From NCBI GenBank assembly GCA_051201585.1, contig CP179198.1, forward strand, positions 744,001 through 808,000: a DNA stretch of 64,000 nt, read 5' to 3'. The notes beneath the pieces are model-generated. The model saw only the letters and a list, made by a program, of their open reading frames with translations. It did no database searches and had not been told where the DNA came from. This document shows, one piece after another, positions 55,598 through 64,000 of the stretch (position 1 is its first letter; every line of letters begins with the position of its first letter). Origin of the DNA: UBA868 sp016776875 (GTDB lineage: Bacteria; Pseudomonadota; Gammaproteobacteria; Arenicellales; UBA868). The translations under genes were made by a program, and so were the position numbers.

Positions 55598-56431
55598 ATG
55601 GCGGGGAATCGGAAACCACTGCGGGTTTTGGGCTGCCAGTCACTGGTTCCGGATTTTAGTTCTTTAGCGCAGCGCGACCGACATGTGTCGGAATTATGCG
55701 ACCGCATTTTTAAATATCTATCTGAACAAACCCCGGTGGATCTTGTTGTTCTTCCTGAGCTGGTTACGATTCCTTATTCCAAGGAGGCGTTTGAAAGACT
55801 ATCGCTTTTTGCCGAGACACTATCGGGCGCCTCAACAAAGACATTTATTGAGCTTAGTCAAAAAATAAATTCATCTATCCTGTTTGGACTGCCCTATGAA
55901 TCAGGAGGTCAGTTCTTTATTAGTCAAGTATTAGTGGATCCCAGAGCGGGAGCGGTAGAGATTTACAGCAAGATGCATCTTTGTCATTATGGCGCTTCAT
56001 ATGAGAAGGACTTTTTTGAGCGAGGCGAAAAATTAACAACGTTCGAGTTATGCGGCTGGAAGGTCGCGCCTTTAATTTGTTATGACATTCGTTTCCCGGA
56101 AATGGCTCGGTCGTTAGTTTTGGAGCACGGCGTAGATTTTTTGATCCACGCGGCAGCTTACTATCGCGACGAATCCTTTGCGACGTGGCCGCACTTTGCT
56201 GTGACCCGAGCCATGGAAAATCAGACTTTTCTGTTAAGTCTCAATCGGGCTGGACCGGACTACGGCGGGTCGATGTTCTGCCCTCCGTGGGTTGATGATG
56301 ATCACCCAATTGTCCGCTTCGATCAATTCGGAGAAGAATTCCGAGTGATGGAACTGAATTCAGAAGCGATCGCACAAGCCCGGGAAAGGTATACATTTCT
56401 AATTGATCGTCATTTAAAGTATTCGGTCTAA
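55598..56431 (+). CDS. Nitrilase/carbon-nitrogen hydrolase family amidase
   Basis: A 277-residue CN-hydrolase. The Glu-Lys-Cys triad is seen in VVLPELVTIPYS (Glu), YSKMHLCHYG (Lys) and APLICYDIRFPEMAR (Cys). RENQ-like AMENQTFLLSLNRAG follows. Members hydrolyse amides, carbamoyl-amines or nitriles. Position after the transporter and near puuA/spuC suggests an omega-amidase or carbamoyl-amine hydrolase in amine breakdown. Start ATG 55598, with a TTG just before it at 55595. Confidence 0.82.
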   Translation: MAGNRKPLRVLGCQSLVPDFSSLAQRDRHVSELCDRIFKYLSEQTPVDLVVLPELVTIPYSKEAFERLSLFAETLSGASTKTFIELSQKINSSILFGLPYESGGQFFISQVLVDPRAGAVEIYSKMHLCHYGASYEKDFFERGEKLTTFELCGWKVAPLICYDIRFPEMARSLVLEHGVDFLIHAAAYYRDESFATWPHFAVTRAMENQTFLLSLNRAGPDYGGSMFCPPWVDDDHPIVRFDQFGEEFRVMELNSEAIAQARERYTFLIDRHLKYSV

Positions 56432-56488
56432 TGGAGGTTATTAAAAGTGGCAAGACTTAAGGTAGCGTGAGTTTCAGGAGACAACGGA

Positions 56489-58352
56489 ATGGATCAGGTT
56501 TACCTTAAAAAAAATTGGCAGAAAGCAACCAGCGCCCTTGAAAAGGCAGACTATAAGTCTGCTATTTCTTTATTATCAAAAATTCAAAAAAAAATTCCAC
56601 CGGAGTCGGGTGTTCAGTTCGCTTTATCTGAAGCGTTTGCCGGTGCGGGAAAGTTGTCGGCCGCGGTTCGGGAGTGTCGGGTGGGGGTTGAGATCGCACC
56701 CCATTCCCTTGAAGGCTGGCTTCACTTGGGAAGGCTATGCCTGGCGATTGAAGACGGACCTGGCGCCCTGGAAGCCTTTCAAAAGGCAAGGGCGATTGAC
56801 GGTATTAATCTTCACGCAATTTCGGGGCAAGCCGAAGGCTTTGCAATGGCGGAAGATTTTGACAGTGCCGCAAAAATCTTTACCGAAGGGCTTGATATAG
56901 CGCCTCACCACGTTGAGTTGAAAATTGCGCTCGCCCGGACTTATGACGCTGGGGGAAAATCTGAACAAGCGGAAGAAGTGTTGCGAGACGCATGCCGAGC
57001 GAGCCCTGATCAGATTTCTTTATGGCTCACCCTAGGGTTTGCGTTAAGGGGATGGGATCGAATCGAAGATGCTCAGGCCTCATGTGAGGAGGCGAGACAG
57101 CATCATCCTGACTCGGAAGAACTCTTGGCCCAGGCGGCTAGTTTTGCGTATGAGATTCGGGATTTGGACAAAGCGGTATCCCTCTACCAAGAACTTCTAA
57201 AGCTCAACCCGGATAACCCTATTGTTCAAAATGATTTGGCGCAGTCTCTGGCGTCGCTAGGGCATCACGAAGACTCGGAACGCCGGTTTAGGGCGCTCAC
57301 GGAGTCGTTTCAATATTTCACCAAGCCTTGGCTGAATATAGCGATCGGAAAAAAGTTTACAGAGTCTGATCCCGACCTCAAGGCGATGCTTTCAATTTCA
57401 AAGCAGGCGGCGCTACCGTCTGATCAAAAGATGCATCTTAACTTCGCCCTTGGGAAGGCATTTGATGATGTAAAACAGTTTGATCGGGCATTTTCGTTTT
57501 ATCGAAAAGGGAATCAGCAGTATCGGGAACAGATTAACTTTGATGCAGGATCGGTTGAGCATTACTTCGGTTTAATTAAACACGCGTTCACAGCTGAAGA
57601 AAGCCATCGATTGTGCTCGTTCGGTTCCGTTGATCGAAAGCCAATTTTTATTTTGGGTATGCCACGATCCGGAACTACGTTATTGGAACAGGTGCTGTGC
57701 GCGCACCCTGAAATTGGAACGGCCGGCGAACTTCGTGATTTAGCCCGCATTGCCCGAAAATTCTCGATGACAGCGACGCAGCCCTGGCCCGCCTGTATTA
57801 ATCGAGCTCGAACAGCAAGACATTTCACAGATGGCATCAGGCTATCTTGAATCATTAGAACGCCAGAATCCGAAAGACGCTTTTGTGATCGATAAGATGC
57901 CACAGAATTTTCTGCACACCGGTCTCGCCGCTGCGCTATTTCCGGATGCAATCTTGATTCACTGCGTCCGGGATCCGCTGGATACTTGCCTTTCAAGTTA
58001 TTTTCAGATCTTCCCAGGCGGAATTGATTTTGCATATGATCTTGAGGATTTGGGACATTATTTTCGGTGCTACCAAAATCTAATGGATTACTGGCGCACG
58101 ATCTTGGCCAGTCGTTTGATCGACTTGCGATATGAAGAATTGGTTGCCGACCCTAAAACAGCGCTTCAGCCAATTTTGGAAAAGTTAGGCCTGCCGTGGA
58201 GTGATGGATTCTTGTCGCATCAGGAGTCCATTCAGAGGGTGGATACGTTAAGTCTTTATCAGGTTCGCCAACCTTTAAATAAAGGATCCACACAACGATG
58301 GCGAAATTATGAAAAACATCTTGGCCCCTTAATTCGCGCTTTAGAGGGTTAG
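56489..58352 (+). CDS. TPR-repeat sulfotransferase (frame break near 57805)
   Basis: About 621 residues. Residues 1-330 are TPR helices (for example LEGWLHLGRLCLAIEDGPGALEAFQKARAID and LSLYQELLKLNPDNP-type units). The sulfotransferase domain begins KPIFILGMPRSGTTLLEQVL, the PAPS-binding P-loop. The frame breaks after PACINR; removing the G of AGCT 57805-57808 gives NRLEQQDISQMASGYL, then IDKMPQNFLHTGL, HCVRDPLDTCLSSYFQ. Substrate unknown; such proteins sulfate glycans or peptides. It is 57 bp after the amidase gene, possibly a separate unit. Confidence 0.82.
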
Positions 58353-58386
58353 TTGGGGCGCTAAGAAGTGTCGCCGTTCAAAAACA

Positions 58387-58412
58387 AAAAGGGCGCCCTA
58401 AGGCGCCCTTTT
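58387..58412. terminator. Bidirectional terminator between sulfotransferase and porin genes
   Basis: A-run, GGGCGCC (58391-58397), loop CTAA, GGCGCCC (58402-58408) and TTTT; both strands have a T run. It ends the sulfotransferase (plus) and porin (minus) transcripts. Confidence 0.85.
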
Positions 58413-58448
58413 CACACCAGACCCGAAGGTCCAGTTAAACAACGGATC

Positions 58449-59297
58449 TTAGAAATCCATACGCAGCATGCCAATACCTTTGGTATCGGTGCCGTCGTTC
58501 AGGATTTCGATGATGGCTTTGGCGCCGCCACCGAGACCAATGGCATAGTTGCCCCAGATCTGACCATCAGCATAGGAGTCAGAATCTTCGTAAGCAACGG
58601 TGATACCGGCCAGTTTGGCATTGATGCCATAGCCGCTACCCACGTTGTTGACGTCGGTGAAACCACCGGAAAGGCCAACACCTGCGAGGTTGATAGCACC
58701 TGCGATACCGGTGAAGTCGTTATCGCCGTTATCCTGATAGGCTGCGCCCAGGGACAGGCCACCGATAGCCATCAAACCACCGACAGTGAAACGATCAAGA
58801 TCGTCGCCGCCAGGATTCATCTGCAGGTCGCCAGACAGGGACAGACCGCCAAGCTGCGTTGAAAGATAGACAGACTCTTTCATACGATACTGGCCGCCGC
58901 CGTTACCCCAGTAACCCACGCCGCCGTAACGGTTTGAAGGATCGATGAAGGTACCGACTGTGTTGAACAGGGTGCTCCACTGGGAACCCATGCTGAGTTG
59001 ACCCCAGTCGCCTTTGATGCCGACATAGGACAAACGCTGGGTGTTACCGGTGACGATGGAACCCTGGGCAGAGTTCACACGGAACTCATAGTTCATGAAC
59101 GCGCTCTGGCCATTACCGAGATCGGAACTGGCTTTGAAGCGAAGGCGTGAGAAGTTGTCAGCAACGACCCACTCGGAACCGGTGTACTCAACGCCGGTAC
59201 GAATGGAGCCTGATACTGCAACGCCGTGACCATCTGCGATCGCAGCTGGGGCCACGAGGGCGCCGGCAACTGCTGCTGCAATTAGTTTCTTTTGCAT
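58449..59297 (-). CDS. Gram-negative porin
   Basis: A 282-residue outer membrane beta-barrel. MQKKLIAAAVAGALVAPAA is a signal peptide cut after AIA-D, the mature protein is rich in alternating Gly/aromatic strands (FMNYEFRVNSAQG, SYVGIKGDWGQLSMGSQWSTLFN) and ends in a C-terminal Phe (LRMDF), the Bam recognition signal. AGGAG lies 11 bp before the ATG. It probably forms a trimeric diffusion pore and looks highly expressed. A hairpin is present in the leader. Slightly shorter than classical 16-strand porins. Confidence 0.92.
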   Translation of the reverse strand: MQKKLIAAAVAGALVAPAAIADGHGVAVSGSIRTGVEYTGSEWVVADNFSRLRFKASSDLGNGQSAFMNYEFRVNSAQGSIVTGNTQRLSYVGIKGDWGQLSMGSQWSTLFNTVGTFIDPSNRYGGVGYWGNGGGQYRMKESVYLSTQLGGLSLSGDLQMNPGGDDLDRFTVGGLMAIGGLSLGAAYQDNGDNDFTGIAGAINLAGVGLSGGFTDVNNVGSGYGINAKLAGITVAYEDSDSYADGQIWGNYAIGLGGGAKAIIEILNDGTDTKGIGMLRMDF

Positions 59298-59701
59298 TAC
59301 TTGTTATCTCCTAAAAGGTTTAAGTGTTGCTCTTGTACAAAAGCAACACTATTGTCTCCAAAAAGAGCCTTAAAAGCATGCTTGGGCCGATCTAAAACAG
59401 TTTAGGTGTCGCTTAAATACAACAATTTAAAATGCGATAAAACAGCGATATGGCTGATTAGTCTAGAAATAGCGGGTTTTTGGGAAATTTCGGGTTTGAT
59501 ATTTAGAAAATGGTACCGAACAGGATTGCGGGTTTGAAAGAGGCAACGGTTTAGAAATCGATAGTGAAGTAGTTTAGTACTATTTTTGGGTCAAATCGGG
59601 GTTGAGAGTCGAAAAGTCGCAATGCCGGGCCTTGTTTATAGTTAAAATTCGTCTTTAGCAGTGAGCGAAACGTAAATCATTAAGATAAGGATTGGTACGA
59701 A
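59298..59701. other. 404-bp noncoding region between porin and small lipoprotein genes
   Basis: No coding frame with support. It must hold the porin promoter (minus) and the lipoprotein promoter (plus). The porin-proximal part has an inverted repeat (listed), and the rest is rich in short A/T tracts; I cannot name any -10/-35 pair with confidence. Confidence 0.5.
59323..59350. repeat. Near-perfect inverted repeat in the porin leader
   Basis: AGTGTTGCT (59323-59331) is matched by AGCAACACT (59342-59350), with CTTGTACAA in between that is itself nearly palindromic. It lies 26-53 nt upstream of the porin ATG, so it can be either an RNA hairpin in the 5' leader or a protein operator. Confidence 0.8.
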
Positions 59702-60064
59702 ATGAGTGAGTGTGCGTTAGGCCGATGTATTTCACGACTGGGCGCCCTCGTCTTGATGGTGATGGTTTTAGGTTGTAGCTCAATCAGTAATCTTAATAAG
59801 ACGACCGAGGTGGCTCCAGGGACTGGCGTCGAGAAGGATCCCAACACCAATGCAACCGATGATTCACCTTATGCCCGTGCCGCCCGCCGTCAGGTGGGTA
59901 GCGGTTTCAGTTTTGATATTTTCGGAGGCTCGAACAATGAAAGCGCCACGAGTGATCCTGCAGAAGTCGATCCGGAATACGCAGAATACTTGGAGTGGAA
60001 ACGTTGGCAGGAGTTTAAGGCTTACCAGGCCTGGAAGGCTGAGGAAGCCGCTAAATCCTCTTAA
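59702..60064 (+). CDS. Small Trp-rich lipoprotein, function unknown
   Basis: A 120-residue protein with a type II signal peptide (LVLMVMVLGC, Cys near residue 25) and a disordered Asn/Thr/Asp-rich stretch. The C-terminus EYLEWKRWQEFKAYQAWKAEEAA is amphipathic and contains three Trp. I do not recognise the family. It is alone, preceded by a 404-bp gap and followed by the convergent bamC gene. Confidence 0.7.
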   Translation: MSECALGRCISRLGALVLMVMVLGCSSISNLNKTTEVAPGTGVEKDPNTNATDDSPYARAARRQVGSGFSFDIFGGSNNESATSDPAEVDPEYAEYLEWKRWQEFKAYQAWKAEEAAKSS

Positions 60065-60155
60065 AAAACGCTCCTAAAGCTTGTTTTGGTTCGTGGGCGT
60101 GCCCAAACTATTTACGCAACGACGTGGTTTTAAAGTGACACGATTGTTGGATAGA

Positions 60156-61288
60156 TTAATTTTTTAAAAAACTTTCTTCCAGAATTCGGAGTACTTGATC
60201 CCCAATGTCGCTTTGCGACTCCTGGGAATCTAAAGCATCTACCCTTGTCTCCGTGCCCGTTGGTGTAAGCACCAGTAAAATATCCTCCGCCGGCGCGCTC
60301 TCGTCATCTCGCCAGAATGCGAGCGATTGTGTCCAAGATTTTTCAGCCAGTTTCTTCGGATCATCGTAACGAATCAGAAAGGTCAGAGATTCGGAGCTTC
60401 GTTCGGCAATCGAAAATTCGGTATCCTGAAGCTTTCTTTCCAACACCCGCCAGACGCCTCCCGCAGACCCCTGAACAATAAGCGTGAGGTGTCCTGAGGG
60501 CATTTCTTCTAAAGTAGCCGCTTGCATAATGGCCGATGAAACAGTCTCAGCGCTGTCTTCCTGTTCGGCAAAAGTGAGCAATTGGACGCCTAATCGGTCA
60601 ACAAACGAATTGGCGAGCTCAGTGTTGATGGCTGCGCCTTCGGTATCCTGAATCGACACCGCCGGTCCGCTGCGGGTCAACTCAAGGGTGACCGCATAAA
60701 TGATGGGGTCACTGAGCCAGGGGATCCAAGTTTGCCAGCCACTGCTTTCTTCGGGACTCTCTGTTCCGTAGTGAACGTTAAGTTGACCTGCCTCTGGCCG
60801 CTCACTAATCACTTGGAGACCCATATTGTTCGCTGCAGTGCGAAGACGATCCCAGGTGTTATCAAGCGTGTCGCCAATTAGCAAGACTCGCTGGCCATCA
60901 CGAGTCGTGATGGTTAACACGCCCTGTTCTGTTAGCGCCGTGGCAATTTGTTGATCCCGGGCACTTCTAAATGCCTCGAGACTTAAATCCAGATTTGCTG
61001 AATGTTTCTCTCGCCATTCCAGGAAATCTTTAAAGTCTGCCATTTGCTGAAAACTTTCAAACTGCTCGTACTGGTCAAGTTCTGCTTTGGATGCATTCAG
61101 GGCAGCAGCTGAATACTGCTCGCTACCGGCATTCGCCTCTGGCGTGGTCAGATCGGGTGGAATCTCTAACTCGGTTGTTCGGTCCCAGACCGGTTTGCTG
61201 GGTGCAATTTCACCTGTTAGCTACACCCGGTTACAAAAAGCAGGACGCAGACACACAATAATGACAAGGATTTTGAAATTTCAGACAT
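60156..61288 (-). CDS. bamC: Outer membrane assembly lipoprotein BamC (frame break near 61220)
   Basis: About 377 residues. MSEISKSLSLLCVCVLLFVTGCS gives a signal peptide with lipobox VTGC (ATG 61288), then the frame stops. One base missing near 61219-61222 leads to GEIAPSKPVWDRTTELEIPPDLTTPEAN, the BamC/NlpB proline-rich N-terminal motif, and the two helix-grip domains (MADFKDFLEWREKH to the end). BamC is a subunit of the Bam complex, with BamE in this window at 9 kb. It lies convergent to the lipoprotein gene and divergent from mobA. Confidence 0.85.
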
Positions 61289-61358
61289 GGAGTGGCGCGC
61301 GGGTGATCCCGATATGTTGAGCAATGATCTAGGTTTGATCTTGCAATTATAATAGGTT

Positions 61359-61997
61359 ATGGAAAAAGTACCCCAAATATCAGTGACAGGCCTTCTGCTT
61401 GCCGGTGGGCGGGCACGACGCATGGGTGGTAACGATAAGGGTCTTTTGCCGCTTAATGGAAGGCCGTTGGCCGCTTGGGGGCTGGAGCGCCTGGCACCTC
61501 AGGTGGACGAATTACTCATCAGCGCAAACCGCAACCAAGCTCAGTACGGGGAATTAGGGGCCGCTGTTATTTCAGACAGCATAGACGGTTTTGTTGGCCC
61601 TTTGGCGGGTTTTGTCGCCGGACTCCAACAGGCAAAAAACCAATGGGTCGTTACTGCCCCGTGTGATTCTCCTTTTCTTGCCGAGGATTATGTGGCGAGA
61701 ATGATTGCCACTATGTCCGAGCAATCTGTTGATGCTGTCGTTGCCCATGACGGCAACCGCCTGCAACCGGTCTTTATTTTGATCAATTGCCGATTGCAGG
61801 AGGGACTCTTTCAATTTCTTGAGTCGGGTCAACGGAAGATTGATCTTTGGCTAGATCGAACAAAATGGTGCGTGACGGATTTTTCTGACTGTCCCGATAT
61901 GTTTTTGAACGCGAATACGCCGGAGGAGCTTGAATTGATGCATCAGACACTCTTGGCAATTTTGGGCGAAAATAATCAAGGTGATTCGATAGGGTGA
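61359..61997 (+). CDS. mobA: Molybdenum cofactor guanylyltransferase
   Basis: A 212-residue MobA. The N-terminus GLLLAGGRARRMGGNDKGLLPLNGRPLAAW carries the nucleotide-binding G-G-x-x-x-R-M-G-x-x-K motif, then DGFVGPLAGFVAGL and TAPCDSPFLAEDYVARM. It attaches GMP to molybdopterin to make the bis-MGD cofactor. A TATAAT at 61348-61353 is 6 bp before the ATG; if used, the message would be nearly leaderless. No other molybdenum gene is nearby. Confidence 0.95.
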   Translation: MEKVPQISVTGLLLAGGRARRMGGNDKGLLPLNGRPLAAWGLERLAPQVDELLISANRNQAQYGELGAAVISDSIDGFVGPLAGFVAGLQQAKNQWVVTAPCDSPFLAEDYVARMIATMSEQSVDAVVAHDGNRLQPVFILINCRLQEGLFQFLESGQRKIDLWLDRTKWCVTDFSDCPDMFLNANTPEELELMHQTLLAILGENNQGDSIG

Positions 61998-62053
61998 ACA
62001 AGTATCGGGTTAAATTTAATTTCTATTTTTAAATTCGTGTTTAGATATTCGCT

Positions 62054-64000
62054 ATGTTTGAAAAATTACTGATTGCCAATCGAGGCGAGATCGCTTGCCG
62101 TGTAATTCGGTCGGCGCGAAAAATGGGAATTGCAACGGTCGCGGTTTTCTCGGAAGCCGACCGAGACGCACTACATGTTTCGATGGCTGATGAAGCGGTC
62201 TTCATAGGGCCTGCGCCATCAAGTCAAAGTTATCTCCTTATCGATCGGGTCACTGAGGCGTGCAAGACGACAGGTGCGCAAGCGGTTCACCCCGGATATG
62301 GGTTTTTGTCCGAGAACCAGTCATTTGCGTCGGCGCTTGAAGCGCAAGGCGTTATCTTCGTCGGCCCCCCGAGTAATGCAATCGAAATTATGGGCGACAA
62401 GATTGCCTCCAAAAAGCTTGCGGATTCCTCGGGCGTGTCGACAATCCCCGGAATAAATACGGTCATCAAAGATGCTGAAGAGGCTGTTGGTTACGCCGAA
62501 CAGATTGGCTATCCCGTGATGCTTAAAGCCAGCGCTGGCGGGGGTGGAAAAGGGATGCGGATTGCCCATAATGCCGATGAGTGTCGAGAGGGGTTCAACC
62601 GTGCAGCAAGTGAGGCGCACTCGAGTTTTGGTGATGATCGAATTTTTATCGAAAAGTTTATCAGTGAGCCACGGCATATTGAGTTACAGGTTCTCGCAGA
62701 TCAGTTTGGAAACACGATCCATCTCAATGAAAGGGAGTGTTCTATCCAGCGGAGGCATCAAAAGGTGCTAGAGGAAGCGCCATCTTCTTTTGTCGATGAA
62801 GCATTGCGACAGGCGATGGGTGAGCAGGCGGTCGCGCTTGCCCGAGCTGTTGGTTATGTTTCGGCAGGCACGGTTGAGTTCATTGTCGATGCTGAAAGAA
62901 ACTTTTATTTTTTGGAGATGAACACCCGGCTTCAGGTTGAGCATCCGGTGACTGAAAAAATTACCGGCGTCGATCTTGTCGAGTGGATGCTCAGGATTGC
63001 ATCTGGTGAAAAGCTTAGTCTTAAGCAGCAGGACGTGCAGATTAACGGTTGGTCGATGGAGTCCCGAATTTATGCTGAGAATCCGATTCGCGGGTTTTTG
63101 CCTTCCTCCGGACGGGTGACGCGATTTCGGCCACCAGAAGCATCCGAAGAGGTGCGGGTGGATACGGGGCTTTTTGAGGGGGCCGAGGTGTCCCTTCATT
63201 ATGACCCAATGGTCGCTAAGTTGGTGACATTTGGGCGTGATCGAGAATCAGCGGCGGATATGATGAGTCTTGCTTTGGACCGATTTGAAATTGATGGCAT
63301 CGAAAGTAATATTTCTTTTTTGGCTTCGTTGGTCGCCAATAAACGGTTTCGCGAAGGATCTATTACTACTGCTTTTATTGATGAAGAATATCCTGATGGG
63401 TTTTCAGGTGTCTCGGCATCAGACGATACTCAAAATCGATCTTTAGCCGTCCTTGCCGTTATTCATGAAATTTGGACACGCTTGGAATCGAGCGTGGAAA
63501 TCGCGGGGCGGTCAATCCGATACCTACAACTCAAACATAAACAGCTAAAGATAGAGGTGGAGGAGCGGTCAGGGCACTGGCGTGTCACACTGGATCGCGC
63601 TACGGTAACCGTGTCGATTAAAAGCGCTCCATTCAAACGACGCATCGATTTTGATGTGGACGGTATAGCGGGTAGCCTTCAACTTCTGAAGACGGGGGCC
63701 GCTTACCGGATTTTTCACGCAGGCAGTCAATTGAGGGCGGTGATACTGGAACCTTCAAGCGCAACTCTTTTTTCCCTGATGCCTGAGAAGACTCCACCTG
63801 ATCGTTCTCATCTTGTGCTGTCTCCTATGCCCGGGTTATTGGTGTCTCTTAGCGTCGATGTGGGTAGCGATATTAAAGCGGGCGACGAGATTGCGATCAT
63901 TGAGGCGATGAAAATGGAGAACATCATTAGAGCGCAGCGCGATGGTAAAATTGAAAGCATCGAGGCGTCAGTCGGAGAGGCGCTCGAGGTTGATCAATGT
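62054..64000 (+). CDS. pccA: Propionyl-CoA carboxylase alpha subunit, biotin carboxylase plus BCCP (partial)
   Basis: 649 residues to the window edge, with no stop. The biotin carboxylase part opens FEKLLIANRGEIACRVIRSAR, then MGDKIASKKLADSSGV, the ATP-grasp loop GGGGKGMRI, NERECSIQRRHQKVLEEAPS and LEMNTRLQVEHPVTE. The central BT domain is present and the biotinyl Lys is in EAMKMEN near residue 620. The MGDKIxSKK pattern favours PccA over methylcrotonyl- or acetyl-CoA carboxylase. The stop and the beta subunit are beyond the window or elsewhere. Confidence 0.9.
   Translation, partial: MFEKLLIANRGEIACRVIRSARKMGIATVAVFSEADRDALHVSMADEAVFIGPAPSSQSYLLIDRVTEACKTTGAQAVHPGYGFLSENQSFASALEAQGVIFVGPPSNAIEIMGDKIASKKLADSSGVSTIPGINTVIKDAEEAVGYAEQIGYPVMLKASAGGGGKGMRIAHNADECREGFNRAASEAHSSFGDDRIFIEKFISEPRHIELQVLADQFGNTIHLNERECSIQRRHQKVLEEAPSSFVDEALRQAMGEQAVALARAVGYVSAGTVEFIVDAERNFYFLEMNTRLQVEHPVTEKITGVDLVEWMLRIASGEKLSLKQQDVQINGWSMESRIYAENPIRGFLPSSGRVTRFRPPEASEEVRVDTGLFEGAEVSLHYDPMVAKLVTFGRDRESAADMMSLALDRFEIDGIESNISFLASLVANKRFREGSITTAFIDEEYPDGFSGVSASDDTQNRSLAVLAVIHEIWTRLESSVEIAGRSIRYLQLKHKQLKIEVEERSGHWRVTLDRATVTVSIKSAPFKRRIDFDVDGIAGSLQLLKTGAAYRIFHAGSQLRAVILEPSSATLFSLMPEKTPPDRSHLVLSPMPGLLVSLSVDVGSDIKAGDEIAIIEAMKMENIIRAQRDGKIESIEASVGEALEVDQC

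Noticed and set aside
1..64000. CRISPR arrays, insertion sequences, prophage genes, tRNA or rRNA genes
   Set aside because: No repeat-spacer pattern, transposase, integrase, phage structural gene or tRNA/rRNA signature was seen apart from the tmRNA.

Overview
The window reads as part of the chromosome of a Gram-negative gammaproteobacterium, probably free-living and marine or aquatic. The evidence is a set of conserved gammaproteobacterial neighbourhoods: smpB/ssrA beside ratA-rnfH-bamE, recN-nadK beside hrcA-grpE-dnaK-dnaJ, gatCAB beside mreBCD-mrdA-rodA-mltB-rlpA-dacA-ybeD-lipB, murU beside lptD-surA, glnK-amtB beside ubiK-comM, and a tmRNA tag reading ANDDNYALAA. LptD, BamC, BamE, a porin and several lipoproteins show an outer membrane. 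I see no phage, insertion sequence, CRISPR array, tRNA or rRNA.

Layout. 1-6.9 kb: an AT-rich surface-polysaccharide cluster (RfbH end, SDR, dehydroquinate-synthase-like cyclase, ThDP enzyme, epimerase, NeuB-like synthase, glycosyltransferase) that looks like the end of an O-antigen locus making an unusual sugar. 7.0-9.7 kb: trans-translation RNA and SmpB, RatA, RnfH, BamE and a short N-acetylglutamate synthase. 9.7-17.5 kb: RecN, NAD kinase and the HrcA/GrpE/DnaK/DnaJ heat-shock genes with a clear sigma-32 promoter. 17.5-20.5 kb: RmlC, RmlD, TsaB and a repeat-containing lipoprotein. 20.5-23.8 kb: GatCAB amidotransferase. 23.9-33.3 kb: the rod-shape and cell-wall operon. 33.3-38.1 kb: MurU, LptD, SurA. 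38.1-41.8 kb: ammonium transporter and PII protein under a sigma-54/NtrC-type promoter, then UbiK and ComM. 41.9-46.8 kb: acyl-CoA enzymes, a haloacid dehalogenase and MetZ behind a SAM-II riboswitch. 47-56.4 kb: an amine-utilisation locus (aminotransferase, gamma-glutamylamine synthetase, Liv-type ABC transporter, nitrilase-family amidase). 56.5-64 kb: TPR sulfotransferase, porin, small lipoprotein, BamC, MobA and the start of a propionyl-CoA carboxylase alpha subunit.

An odd property of the whole window is that eleven otherwise normal genes carry thirteen frame breaks, many in essential genes (grpE, dnaJ, gatB, mreC, lptD, recN). Nine breaks lie exactly on an AGCT tetranucleotide, and deleting the G of that AGCT restores frame, in most cases also restoring the conserved family motif. 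This is far from random and most likely reports a systematic base-calling or assembly artefact at a specific (possibly modified) motif. I therefore annotate those genes as single coding regions with a frame break rather than as dead genes.
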